Assembly: GCF_024622045.1 (NCBI RefSeq) | Contig: NZ_JANKBP010000014.1 | Length of the DNA: 64,000 bases | Strand: one strand, 5' to 3' | Source of the DNA: Rodentibacter caecimuris | GTDB taxonomy: Bacteria > Pseudomonadota > Gammaproteobacteria > Enterobacterales > Pasteurellaceae | Shown: positions 47,097 through 56,327 of the stretch, piece after piece | Layout of the letters: every line of letters begins with the position of its first letter | Position numbering within the stretch: the first letter of the stretch is position 1 | Notes under the pieces: model-generated | The model's input: only the letters and a program-made list of their open reading frames with translations | Databases searched by the model: none | What the model was told of the DNA's origin: nothing | Position numbers and translations under genes: made by a program

Positions 47097-47948
47097 ATGC
47101 TACGTCCGAAAAAAAAGATTAAATCTAAAATAAAGCACCGCCCTTTTTTGAAATGGGCGGGCGGTAAGTTTCGTTTAACCGACGATATTAATAAAGCCTT
47201 CCCAAAGAAAAAACAATGTTTAATTGAGCCTTTCGTGGGCGCAGGGGCAGTGTTTTTAAATTCTAATTTTGAACGTTATATTCTGGCGGATATTAACCCT
47301 GATCTGATTAATTTATTTAATATTGTTAAGGATAACGTTGATCAATATATTGACGCTTGTAAGCAGATTTTCTTTTCACCTCAAGCCAATACGCCCGATT
47401 ACTACTATGCGAAACGTCAGCAATTCAATGAATCCCATGATCCTTTTGAGCGTTCCGTTATTTTTCTTTATTTAAACCGATTCGGTTTTAACGGGCTGTG
47501 TCGTTATAACAGCAATAACGAATTTAATGTGCCTTTTGGTGCTTATAAAACCCATTATTTTCCGGAAGATGAGCTGCGCTATTTTGCGCACAAAGCACAA
47601 AGTGCGGTATTTTTATGCGGAGATTTTAAACAAACCTTTGAACTGGCGGATAAAACATCAGTGATTTACTGTGATCCGCCTTACGCGCCGTTACAACAAA
47701 TGACCAATTTTACCGGTTACGCAGGTAATGAATTTGGTTTGGAACATCAACGGGCTTTAGCGGAGCTCGCTAAAAAAGTGCAAAAGGAAAAACAGATCCC
47801 TGTCTTGATTTCCAATCACGATATAAAATTTACCCGTGAAATTTACCAAGGGGCAAAATTTAAGCGGGTTAAAGTGCAGCGTTCTATTAGTCAAAATTCG
47901 GAAAAACGGGTAAAAGTAAAAGAGTTGATTGCAATTTTTAAGGCATAA
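47097..47948 (+). CDS. dam: DNA adenine methylase Dam
   Basis: Dam methylates adenine in GATC and guides mismatch repair and replication timing. The 283-residue protein has the AdoMet motif FLKWAGGKFRL, FVGAGAVFLN, and the catalytic DPPYAP. It starts one base after the aroB stop, so translation is coupled. Its last 11 bases overlap the end of the convergent DciA-like gene. A USS lies at about 47600. Confidence 0.95.
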   Translation: MLRPKKKIKSKIKHRPFLKWAGGKFRLTDDINKAFPKKKQCLIEPFVGAGAVFLNSNFERYILADINPDLINLFNIVKDNVDQYIDACKQIFFSPQANTPDYYYAKRQQFNESHDPFERSVIFLYLNRFGFNGLCRYNSNNEFNVPFGAYKTHYFPEDELRYFAHKAQSAVFLCGDFKQTFELADKTSVIYCDPPYAPLQQMTNFTGYAGNEFGLEHQRALAELAKKVQKEKQIPVLISNHDIKFTREIYQGAKFKRVKVQRSISQNSEKRVKVKELIAIFKA

Positions 47949-48267
47949 CTCTGTTAAATTCAGGGCTGATTTTCAAATCTAGCCTTTTTACCTGCGGGTA
48001 ATCCTGTTGAATCAGTGTTAATAAATCCGATTGGCGAAACAGCATTCCTTGCCTAACAATCGCATTTGCGACTTCAATAAACAGTGTATCCCCGTTTATC
48101 CGACCAATACGAAATAAGTCTTGAAATTCTTGGGGAAAAGAGCGGTTAAATTTTTGGTTTAATTCATGTATTGCTAAGCCTTTTTGCATTATTTGAGCAA
48201 AGGACGATTGTTCCATTATCTCGACAATATTTACGGCTTTTTGATAACGTTCGGCCTTGTTTTTCAT
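47938..48267 (-). CDS. DUF721 / DciA-like protein
   Basis: This 109-residue protein has the DUF721 pattern: ELNQKFNRSFPQEFQDLFRIGRINGDTLFIEV followed by a helical segment, of which I cite the stretches LNQKF and GDTLFIEVANAIVRQG. DciA is the widespread loader of the replicative helicase DnaB in bacteria without DnaC. Short DUF721 proteins beside secM-secA are common in gamma-proteobacteria. Whether this one loads helicase is inferred. Confidence 0.72.
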   Translation of the reverse strand: MKNKAERYQKAVNIVEIMEQSSFAQIMQKGLAIHELNQKFNRSFPQEFQDLFRIGRINGDTLFIEVANAIVRQGMLFRQSDLLTLIQQDYPQVKRLDLKISPEFNRVMP

Positions 48268-48340
48268 GAAATCCCCCCAATAAATGACATCAGTTTAGAT
48301 TTCCGCTACAATACACGCAATTTTTGTAATATACAACGAG

Positions 48341-48643
48341 ATGATGATTTCAGGTAAAACCAAACCGAATTTTTGGTCGCGATTACTTTTAAGTATGATC
48401 GCCATCTTTGCCTTGCCTAATGCGCAAAGCTTAGAGAATCAACCTGCAGAAAGTTATTCATCGAACGTATCGGTTCAGCAAGTGTTGGAAACAGCGAAGG
48501 TGTTGCAGGATGAGCAACGCCAATTGTTCCAACAGCTTCCCTTTTCTCATTCAACAAAAAAACAACCTAAAATTCAACCGCACTTTATTGCGGAGATACT
48601 CAATCCTCAAGCTCCGATTCGAGCAGGTCCTTTACTCATTTAA
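48341..48643 (+). CDS. secM: SecM secretion monitor with C-terminal arrest peptide
   Basis: This 100-residue exported protein has a signal sequence (about residues 13-30, WSRLLLSMIAIFALPNAQS). It ends ILNPQAPIRAGPLLI. IRAGP is the key of the E. coli SecM ribosome-arrest peptide, and the Pro in QAPIRAGP recalls the HAPIRGSP form known from Mannheimia. SecM stalls its own ribosome when export is slow, which opens the downstream secA ribosome site. Gene order secM-secA fits exactly. The protein is shorter than E. coli SecM (170). Confidence 0.88.
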   Translation: MMISGKTKPNFWSRLLLSMIAIFALPNAQSLENQPAESYSSNVSVQQVLETAKVLQDEQRQLFQQLPFSHSTKKQPKIQPHFIAEILNPQAPIRAGPLLI

Positions 48644-48654
48644 TTTCTGATTTT

Positions 48655-48745
48655 TTATGATCCCGATGAATTTGAAAAATTCATACCGGATCGTTGTGAT
48701 GTACGAAATTTGAAAATTTCATCCGTTGATTATTTTAACCTATTA
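48655..48745 (+). promoter_or_regulatory. secM-secA intergenic hairpins
   Basis: Two hairpins lie in tandem: ATGAATTT/AAAATTCAT at about 48666-48684 and GAAATTT/AAATTTC at about 48705-48720. SecM systems use such structure to hide the secA ribosome site until the ribosome stalls. Exact pairing was judged by eye. Confidence 0.5.
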
Positions 48746-48761
48746 TTTTTAAAGAAAAATT

Positions 48762-51455
48762 ATGAGTATTTTAACAAAAATCTTTGGCAGTCGTAATGAC
48801 CGTATCTTACGTAAACTTAAAAAACAAGTTATCAAAATTAATAAATTAGAACCGGAATTTGAAGCGTTAAACGATGAACAACTTCGTGCTAAAACCGATG
48901 AATTTCGTGAGCGTTTAAATGCTGGTGAAACCCTACAAGATATTTTACCGGAAGCCTTTGCCACAGTGCGTGAGGCGAGTAAACGTGTGCTGGGAATGCG
49001 TCACTTTGATGTGCAGCTTATCGGCGGTATGGTATTAACGAACCGTTGTATTGCAGAGATGCGTACCGGGGAAGGGAAAACCTTGACTGCAACCTTACCT
49101 TGTTATCTTATCGCGCTAGAAGGCAAAGGGGTGCATGTCGTGACCGTAAATGATTACTTAGCACGTCGAGATGCGGAAACCAACCGACCGTTATTTGAAT
49201 TTTTGGGGATGAGTGTCGGGGTAAATATTCCAGGTTTACCACCGGAAGCAAAACGTGCCGCTTACACTGCGGATATTACTTACGCTACGAACAGTGAACT
49301 TGGTTTTGACTATTTACGCGATAATTTAGCCCATTCAAAAGAAGAACGTTTCCAACGTACCTTAGGTTATGCGTTAGTGGATGAAGTGGATTCCATTTTA
49401 ATTGATGAAGCTCGTACGCCGTTGATTATTTCCGGTCAGGCGGAAGATAGTTCGGATCTTTATATCGCCGTTAATAAATTAATTCCGAGTTTGATTAAAC
49501 AAGAAAAAGAAGACACCGAAGAATACCAAGGTGAAGGCGATTTTACCTTAGATCTTAAATCGAAACAGGCGCATTTAACCGAACGCGGGCAGGAAAAAGT
49601 CGAAAATTGGTTGATAGATCAAGGTTTAATGTCGGAGGGTGATTCACTCTATTCACCGGGGCGTATTGTTTTGTTACATCACGTAATGGCGGCATTACGT
49701 GCACATACTTTGTTTGAACGTGATGTGGACTACATTGTAAAAGACGGTGAAATTGTGATCGTGGATGAACATACCGGTCGCACCATGGCAGGTCGCCGTT
49801 GGTCGGACGGGTTACACCAAGCAATTGAAGCCAAAGAAGGGGTGGATATTAAGAGCGAAAACCAAACCGTCGCCTCTATTTCTTACCAAAACTATTTCCG
49901 CCTGTATGAAAAACTGGCCGGTATGACTGGTACGGCGGATACCGAAGCCTTTGAGTTTCAACAAATTTATGGTTTGGAAACCGTCGTGATCCCAACAAAT
50001 CGTCCAATGATTCGTGATGATCGCACAGATTTAATGTTTGAAAATGAAGAATACAAATTTAATGCGATCATTGAGGATATTAAAGATTGTGTCGCACGCC
50101 AACAGCCTGTATTGGTGGGGACGATTTCCGTTGAAAAATCCGAAGAATTATCAAAAGCCTTAGATAAAGCGGGAATTAAACACAATGTACTAAACGCGAA
50201 ATTCCATCAACAGGAAGCGGAAATTGTGGCGGAAGCAGGTTATCCGGGGGCGGTTACTATTGCAACCAATATGGCGGGACGCGGTACGGATATTATTCTC
50301 GGCGGTAACTGGAAAGCACAGGCGGCTAAATTAGATAACCCGACTCAAGAACAACTCGATGTTTTAAAAGCGGAGTGGGATAAAAATCACGATATCGTGA
50401 TGAAAGCCGGAGGATTACATATTATCGGTACGGAACGTCACGAGTCACGCCGTATTGACAACCAGTTGCGCGGTCGTTCCGGTCGTCAAGGCGACCCGGG
50501 CTCTTCCCGTTTCTATCTTTCTTTAGAGGACGGATTAATGCGCATTTACCTCAATGAAGGCAAGCTCAACTTAATGCGTAAAGCCTTCACTGTACCGGGT
50601 GAAGCGATGGAATCCAAAATGTTGGCGAAAGTGATTGCCTCTGCACAAGCGAAGGTGGAAGCCTTCCACTTTGACGGTCGTAAAAATTTACTTGAATATG
50701 ATGATGTGGCAAATGACCAACGTCATGCCATTTATGAGCAACGTAATCACCTGTTGGATAATGATGATATTTCAGACACCATCAAAGCGATTCGCCATGA
50801 CGTATTCAATAATGTGATTGATCAATATATTCCGCCGCAATCTTTGGAAGAACAATGGGATATTAAAGGGCTTGAAGAACGCCTTGTACAAGAATTCGGT
50901 ATGCAATTACCGATTGAGAAGTGGTTGGAAGAAGACAATAATCTGCACGAAGAAAACTTGCGGGAACGCATTGTAGAAATTGCAGAAGAGGAATACAAAG
51001 AAAAAGAAGCGCTTGCCGGTGAAGAAACCATGCGCCATTTTGAAAAAGGCGTGATGTTACAAACCTTGGATGAACTTTGGAAAGAGCATTTGGCTGCAAT
51101 GGATTATCTTCGTCAAGGAATTCATTTACGCGGTTATGCGCAAAAAGATCCGAAACAAGAGTACAAAAAAGAATCTTTCCGTATGTTTACGGAAATGCTG
51201 GATTCTTTAAAACATCAGGTTATCACCACGCTCACACGTGTGCGTGTTCGTACTCAAGAGGAAGTTGAAGATGCCGAGCGTTTGCGTCAAGAAATGGCGG
51301 CACGTGAAACTCAGAGCCATAAACCGGTGGATGAGAATCGTTCGGCACAACAGGAGGATTATTCTGATCGCCACGTAGGACGAAATGAGCCTTGCCCTTG
51401 CGGTTCCGGAAAAAAATATAAGCATTGCCATGGCAATCGTGCTAAATATAACTAA
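48762..51455 (+). CDS. secA: Preprotein translocase ATPase SecA
   Basis: SecA drives Sec-dependent export across the inner membrane. The 897-residue protein has the Walker A motif MRTGEGKTLTATLP, DEAD-type DEVDSILIDEARTP, ATNMAGRGTDI and RQGDPGSSRFYLS. The C-terminal zinc motif CPCGSGKKYKHCHG binds SecB. Length is normal. Its ribosome site is weak (AAAGAAAAATT), in keeping with SecM control. Confidence 0.98.
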   Translation: MSILTKIFGSRNDRILRKLKKQVIKINKLEPEFEALNDEQLRAKTDEFRERLNAGETLQDILPEAFATVREASKRVLGMRHFDVQLIGGMVLTNRCIAEMRTGEGKTLTATLPCYLIALEGKGVHVVTVNDYLARRDAETNRPLFEFLGMSVGVNIPGLPPEAKRAAYTADITYATNSELGFDYLRDNLAHSKEERFQRTLGYALVDEVDSILIDEARTPLIISGQAEDSSDLYIAVNKLIPSLIKQEKEDTEEYQGEGDFTLDLKSKQAHLTERGQEKVENWLIDQGLMSEGDSLYSPGRIVLLHHVMAALRAHTLFERDVDYIVKDGEIVIVDEHTGRTMAGRRWSDGLHQAIEAKEGVDIKSENQTVASISYQNYFRLYEKLAGMTGTADTEAFEFQQIYGLETVVIPTNRPMIRDDRTDLMFENEEYKFNAIIEDIKDCVARQQPVLVGTISVEKSEELSKALDKAGIKHNVLNAKFHQQEAEIVAEAGYPGAVTIATNMAGRGTDIILGGNWKAQAAKLDNPTQEQLDVLKAEWDKNHDIVMKAGGLHIIGTERHESRRIDNQLRGRSGRQGDPGSSRFYLSLEDGLMRIYLNEGKLNLMRKAFTVPGEAMESKMLAKVIASAQAKVEAFHFDGRKNLLEYDDVANDQRHAIYEQRNHLLDNDDISDTIKAIRHDVFNNVIDQYIPPQSLEEQWDIKGLEERLVQEFGMQLPIEKWLEEDNNLHEENLRERIVEIAEEEYKEKEALAGEETMRHFEKGVMLQTLDELWKEHLAAMDYLRQGIHLRGYAQKDPKQEYKKESFRMFTEMLDSLKHQVITTLTRVRVRTQEEVEDAERLRQEMAARETQSHKPVDENRSAQQEDYSDRHVGRNEPCPCGSGKKYKHCHGNRAKYN

Positions 51456-51466
51456 TGACGCTCACT

Positions 51467-51497
51467 AAAAGTGCGGTTGTTTTGACCGCACTTTTTT
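51467..51497 (+). terminator. Terminator of secA from paired uptake signals
   Basis: AAAAGTGCGGT and ACCGCACTTTT form an 11-bp stem with a short loop, then a T run. Confidence 0.8.
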
Positions 51498-51516
51498 CAT
51501 ACTTGGATCTGACAAA

Positions 51517-51936
51517 ATGGAAAAACCTGTAATACAAGTTGCCGCCGGCATTATTCGTAATGAATTCGGACAGATTTATTTAACTCAACGCTTGGAAGGA
51601 CAAGATTTTGCACAATCTCTCGAATTTCCGGGTGGTAAAGTGGATGCCGGTGAAACGCCGGAACAGGCTTTAAAACGCGAATTAGAGGAAGAAATCGGGA
51701 TCGTGGTATTAAATGCCGAACTGTATGAAAGATTTCAGTTTGAATATCCCGCTAAGATTATTTCGTTCTTTTTTTATGTTGTGGAGGAATGGATTGGTGA
51801 ACCTTTTGGGCGTGAGGGGCAAGAGGGCTGTTGGATTGAACAACACTCGCTGGATGCGGGATTATTTCCACCGGCGAATGCAAAGTTAATTCAACGTTTA
51901 ATTGCCGAAAGCGATTTATCTACGAGCAAATTCTAA
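51517..51936 (+). CDS. mutT: 8-oxo-dGTP diphosphatase MutT
   Basis: MutT cleans oxidised guanine nucleotides from the pool and prevents A:T to C:G mutation. The 139-residue protein has a full NUDIX box: GGKVDAGETPEQALKRELEE followed by EIGI. It follows secA, as in E. coli. Its 3' end overlaps the convergent holA by 17 bases. Confidence 0.93.
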   Translation: MEKPVIQVAAGIIRNEFGQIYLTQRLEGQDFAQSLEFPGGKVDAGETPEQALKRELEEEIGIVVLNAELYERFQFEYPAKIISFFFYVVEEWIGEPFGREGQEGCWIEQHSLDAGLFPPANAKLIQRLIAESDLSTSKF

Positions 51937-52954
51937 CGGATAAATCCGCTAATTTTTCCCATACATTATCGCTAAATTCTTGTTTGGCAAGGCGTTCAAT
52001 ATCGGCTAATTCTTGGATAATCTCATACAGTTTTTTATAGGTTAATCGCTGTACCGCAGTTAAAAAGAGCGGTCGACGATTTTGCCAAATTTTAAGGCGA
52101 TCAAATTCCTGCTTAATTTGTTGAAGTGGTAACGCCTCGCTTATACGAGTGGGTTGTTGAGGTTTTGTAAGCTCAAGTAGCATTAATAGTTCACGTTGTA
52201 AAGTGCGAAGTAAAATAATTGGTTGAATGTCCTCTGCTTGTAAACCGCCTAAAATTCGTTTGGCTCGATTTACTTTACCGGCAAGAAGCGCGTCAATCCA
52301 TTGGAAAGGTGTAAATATAGAAGACTGTTCCACAACCTCAATGACTCGATTGTAATTAAGTTTGCGATCAGGATGAAGTAAATCCAGAAGCTGTAACGTT
52401 TGTTTTAGTGCAAGTAGATTATTTTCATAACTATAACAAAGCTGTTGAATAGCCTCACTGTCGGCTTCTAATCCCATCATTTGAACCCGATTTTTCACCC
52501 AACGGGGAAGATTTTCGATTGTTGGCGTTTGGCAGTTAATCAATATTGAATTCGGTTCATATTGATTAACGGCTAAAAACCAAGCCTGTTTCTCCATGGT
52601 TTTGGAAAGTTTTGCTATGCTGAGAACAAGTAAACTATCTTCAGTTAATGAACCAATGAATGCTTGTAGATTTTTCTGCAAAGGGGCGGTTAAATTTTCC
52701 GGTAAATTGAGAACCAGCATTTGCTTATTAAAAAACAAGCCCATTGATTGGTTGGCTTCAATAAGCTCACTCCAATCGGTTTGGTTATCAACTTGTACCG
52801 TATTTTTTTCATCAAAGCCTTGCTGAACGGCTGTTTGATAAATCGAATCTTCACTTTCGCTGAGTAATAGCGGATCCTGCCCGACCAATAAATAAACTTT
52901 GGTTAGACGTTGGCTAAGCTGATGGGCGAGTTGCTCAGGAAAAAGACGGTTCAT
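51920..52954 (-). CDS. holA: DNA polymerase III delta subunit
   Basis: HolA opens the sliding clamp in the clamp-loader complex. The 344-residue protein starts MNRLFPEQLAHQLSQRL and has YLLVGQDPLLLSESEDSI, the degenerate AAA+ start. Length matches E. coli HolA. Its ATG shares one base with the lptE stop (TAATG), and gene order leuS-lptE-holA is that of E. coli. Confidence 0.95.
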   Translation of the reverse strand: MNRLFPEQLAHQLSQRLTKVYLLVGQDPLLLSESEDSIYQTAVQQGFDEKNTVQVDNQTDWSELIEANQSMGLFFNKQMLVLNLPENLTAPLQKNLQAFIGSLTEDSLLVLSIAKLSKTMEKQAWFLAVNQYEPNSILINCQTPTIENLPRWVKNRVQMMGLEADSEAIQQLCYSYENNLLALKQTLQLLDLLHPDRKLNYNRVIEVVEQSSIFTPFQWIDALLAGKVNRAKRILGGLQAEDIQPIILLRTLQRELLMLLELTKPQQPTRISEALPLQQIKQEFDRLKIWQNRRPLFLTAVQRLTYKKLYEIIQELADIERLAKQEFSDNVWEKLADLSVRICS

Positions 52955-53457
52955 TACTTACCTTTTACTTGGTGCTGTAATGCAACCATTTTGGTGATGA
53001 GCTGACGGGCAGCTTGATCGCGCATATCATTCCAAATCACATCACGTTCCGCCGCTTTTGCCAGTGCCGCCCGTGAGTTATCAAAGAAAGTGCGGTTTAC
53101 TTTTGCACTGATTGGATAGGTTTCACCATTGGCTAAACGTACGCTGGCTTCTACTTCCAACATTAAGACTTTTTCTGCTTCACGACCACGTTTAAAAATA
53201 GAAGCAACCTGATTATCGCTGGTTTGTTTATTGATGCGTAGAACCGGTATATTTTGTGTCGGTTTAACAAGATTGACATTATTGATTTGTAATTGGCGGC
53301 GCATTGCCATTGACATCTCACTATAAGGATCTGCACTTTCAAAGGTTAGCGTTTGCAATTCTTGTGGAATTAATGCCCCATTTTGCAGATGCCATCCGCA
53401 GGCTGAAAGTACGATCGCGGTTGTGATTAGAAAGAGTTTTTTCGTTAATTTAATCAT
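52954..53457 (-). CDS. lptE: LPS-assembly lipoprotein LptE
   Basis: LptE plugs the LptD barrel that inserts lipopolysaccharide into the outer membrane. The 167-residue protein has a lipoprotein signal with lipobox LSAC at about residues 17-20, then GWHLQNG as in the family. It lies between leuS and holA as in E. coli. Confidence 0.94.
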   Translation of the reverse strand: MIKLTKKLFLITTAIVLSACGWHLQNGALIPQELQTLTFESADPYSEMSMAMRRQLQINNVNLVKPTQNIPVLRINKQTSDNQVASIFKRGREAEKVLMLEVEASVRLANGETYPISAKVNRTFFDNSRAALAKAAERDVIWNDMRDQAARQLITKMVALQHQVKGK

Positions 53458-53475
53458 AAAAATTACCTATAAAAT

Positions 53476-53510
53476 CAACCGCACTTATTATTACCAAAGT
53501 GCGGTTATTT
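53476..53510 (-). terminator. Paired uptake signals between leuS and lptE
   Basis: ACCGCACTT (53478-53486) and AAGTGCGGT (53497-53505) are inverted. It could reduce read-through from leuS into lptE, although the genes are normally co-transcribed. Confidence 0.6.
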
Positions 53511-53517
53511 CTATGGA

Positions 53518-56106
53518 TTATTGTGGTTTCACCACAACATTTAACAATTTACCCGGCACGTAAATTACTTTCACGATTTGCTGACCATCAATGAATTTCT
53601 TCACATTTTCATCGGCAAAAGCAGTAGTTTTTACTGTTTCTTCATCGGCATTTGAGGCGACGGTAACTTTTCCACGTACTTTACCGTTTACTTGTACAAC
53701 AATGAGTTTTTCATCTTCCACCATTGCCGCTTCATCGGCTTTCACCCATTCAGCCGTATCGATATTGTTTTTATTGCCCAAGGCATGCCATAACTCGAAA
53801 CAAATATGTGGGGTAATCGGATAAAGCATACGTACTACCGCACTTAATGCTTCCGCCATTACCGCAAGATCTTGCTCGGTTTCTAATGGCGCTTTAGTGA
53901 GTTTGTTCATCAACTCCATAATTGCCGCAATCGCAGTATTGAAAGTTTGGCGGCGGCCAATATCGTCACTCACTTTTGCTATAGTTTTATGCACTTCACG
54001 GCGAAGGGCTTTTTGATCCGCTGAAAGTGCGGTGACATCTAATGCCGTTTTTGCAGGGTTTTGTTGGTATTGATACACCAAGTTCCACACACGACCTAAA
54101 AAACGTTTCGCCCCTTCCACGCCCGATTCTTGCCATTCAAGGGTCATATCCGCAGGGGAAGCAAACATCATAAACAAACGAACCGTATCCGCACCGTATT
54201 TTTCCACCATTTCTTGCGGATCGATACCGTTATTTTTCGATTTCGACATTTTGGTCATACCGGAATGTACAAGTTCGCGCCCCTCAGGATCAGTCGCCTT
54301 AATAATACGGCCTTTCTCGTCACGTTCAAGGGTAACTTGCGTTGGGCTGACCCAGATACGTTCATTAGTCGGACTGGTGTAATAGAAAGCATCGGCAAGT
54401 ACCATACCTTGACATAATAATTTGGTTGCCGGTTCATCGCTGGTTACAAACCCGGCATCATGCAAGAGTTTGTGGAAGAAGCGGAAGTATAACAAGTGCA
54501 TTGTAGCGTGTTCGATACCGCCGATATATTGATCCACCGGTAACCAGTAATTAGCTTCCTCTTTATCTAACATGGCTTCTGCAAATGTTGGTGAGGTGTA
54601 GCGCGCGTAATACCAAGAAGACTCCATAAACGTATCGAAAGTATCCGTTTCTTTTAACGCCGGTGCACCGTTAAAGGTAGTTTTCGCCCAGTTTGGATCC
54701 GCTTTAATCGGGCTTTTCACACCGTCCATCACCACATCTTCCGGGAGAATAATCGGTAAATCTTCCAGCGGTGCGGGCACTACATCACCGTTTTCAAGAG
54801 TAAGCATTGGAATTGGTGCACCCCAATAACGTTGGCGGGATACCCCCCAGTCACGCAAGCGATAGTTTACTTGGCGTTTACCCATGCCTAGTTTTTCAAG
54901 TTTGTCTGCAATGCCGTTGAATGCCCCGTCGAAATCTAATCCGTCAAATTCTGCCGAATTGACTAAAACTCCGTGCTCGGTGAACGCTTCTTTACTTAAA
55001 TTAATTTCTTGACCGGCAAGTGGTGCGATAACTTGTTTTAACGGTAAAGCGTATTTTTGAGCGAACTCATAGTCGCGTTGGTCGTGAGCAGGCACTGCCA
55101 TGACCGCACCTGTACCATAGTGCATTAATACGAAGTTCGCCACCCAGATCGGCAATTTTTCACCGGTTAACGGGTGAATCGCAAACAAACCTGTCGCCAT
55201 GCCTTTTTTCTCCATGGTGGCAAGATCGGCTTCGGCAACTTTCGCATTTTTCGCTTCTTGAATGAATGCGGCCAGTTCGGGATTATTTTGTGCTGCAAGG
55301 CTTGCTAATGGGTGAGCGGCGGCAATACCTAAATAGCTCACCCCATAGAACGTATCGGGGCGGGTGGTGTAAACCGCTAATTTTTTGTTGGTTTCTGCTA
55401 CATCAAAGGTAATCTCAACCCCTTCTGAACGACCGATCCAGTTTCGTTGCATGGTCTTCACCATATCCGGCCATTGCGGAAGATTATCCAACCCGCCTAA
55501 TAACTGTTCGGCATAATCAGTGATTTTAATAAACCATTGTGGGATTTCTTTTTGTTCCACAGGTGTATCGCAACGCCAACAGCAACCGTCATGCACTTGC
55601 TCGTTGGCAAGTACCGTTTCATCATTCGGACACCAGTTTACGGTTGAGGTTTTTTTATACACCAAGCCTTTTTTGTAAAGCTCGGTAAAAAACCATTGTT
55701 CCCATTTGTAATATTCAGGTTTACAGGTCGCAATTTCACGATCCCAATCATAACCAAAGCCCAATATTTTGAGCTGATTCTTCATATATTCAATGTTTTC
55801 GTATGTCCATTTTGCCGGTGCGGTTTTGTGTTTAATCGCCGCTCCTTCAGCAGGCAAACCAAAGGCATCCCAACCAATCGGTTGTAACACATTTTTACCG
55901 TTCATACGTTGATAACGTGAAACCACATCACCAATCGTATAGTTACGCACGTGCCCCATATGCAGACGACCGGACGGATATGGGAACATAGAAAGACAAT
56001 AATATTTCTCTTTACTTACATCTTTAACCGCTTTAAAGACTTTATTTTCTGCCCAATATTGTTGAACCTTAGGTTCAATCATATCGGGACGATATTGTTC
56101 TTGCAT
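53518..56106 (-). CDS. leuS: Leucyl-tRNA synthetase
   Basis: LeuS charges tRNA-Leu. The 862-residue class I enzyme has the HIGH-type motif PSGRLHMGHVRNYT, the editing-domain segment YTTRPDTFYGVSYL, and KMSKSKNNG. Length is typical. Three USS lie within the gene or at its edges. Upstream is an accessory gene on the other strand, so the leuS promoter lies in 56107-56327. Confidence 0.98.
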   Translation of the reverse strand: MQEQYRPDMIEPKVQQYWAENKVFKAVKDVSKEKYYCLSMFPYPSGRLHMGHVRNYTIGDVVSRYQRMNGKNVLQPIGWDAFGLPAEGAAIKHKTAPAKWTYENIEYMKNQLKILGFGYDWDREIATCKPEYYKWEQWFFTELYKKGLVYKKTSTVNWCPNDETVLANEQVHDGCCWRCDTPVEQKEIPQWFIKITDYAEQLLGGLDNLPQWPDMVKTMQRNWIGRSEGVEITFDVAETNKKLAVYTTRPDTFYGVSYLGIAAAHPLASLAAQNNPELAAFIQEAKNAKVAEADLATMEKKGMATGLFAIHPLTGEKLPIWVANFVLMHYGTGAVMAVPAHDQRDYEFAQKYALPLKQVIAPLAGQEINLSKEAFTEHGVLVNSAEFDGLDFDGAFNGIADKLEKLGMGKRQVNYRLRDWGVSRQRYWGAPIPMLTLENGDVVPAPLEDLPIILPEDVVMDGVKSPIKADPNWAKTTFNGAPALKETDTFDTFMESSWYYARYTSPTFAEAMLDKEEANYWLPVDQYIGGIEHATMHLLYFRFFHKLLHDAGFVTSDEPATKLLCQGMVLADAFYYTSPTNERIWVSPTQVTLERDEKGRIIKATDPEGRELVHSGMTKMSKSKNNGIDPQEMVEKYGADTVRLFMMFASPADMTLEWQESGVEGAKRFLGRVWNLVYQYQQNPAKTALDVTALSADQKALRREVHKTIAKVSDDIGRRQTFNTAIAAIMELMNKLTKAPLETEQDLAVMAEALSAVVRMLYPITPHICFELWHALGNKNNIDTAEWVKADEAAMVEDEKLIVVQVNGKVRGKVTVASNADEETVKTTAFADENVKKFIDGQQIVKVIYVPGKLLNVVVKPQ

Positions 56107-56209
56107 AAAATCACCTTAAATTTTGACCGCACTCTGGCGGGATTTTTACATGAGAAAATTGATTCATAGAATATCGTAAAACGCTATAAATTGGTAGGGC
56201 AGTAGTAGT

Positions 56210-56254
56210 TAAAATCTCCCCTATCGTATAGAATGTATTTCGCATAGGGGATTA
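56210..56254. other. Palindrome between leuS and the DUF4062 gene
   Basis: AATCTCCCCTAT and ATAGGGGATTAA are inverted (one bulged base) with a spacer of about 20. It may be a terminator or a boundary of the inserted gene. Confidence 0.45.
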
Positions 56255-56327
56255 AGTGATAGCTTAATCATATCTACTAAAATTGTTATAGTATTAAATT
56301 GACTACATGTACAGCATTGGGTAAACC

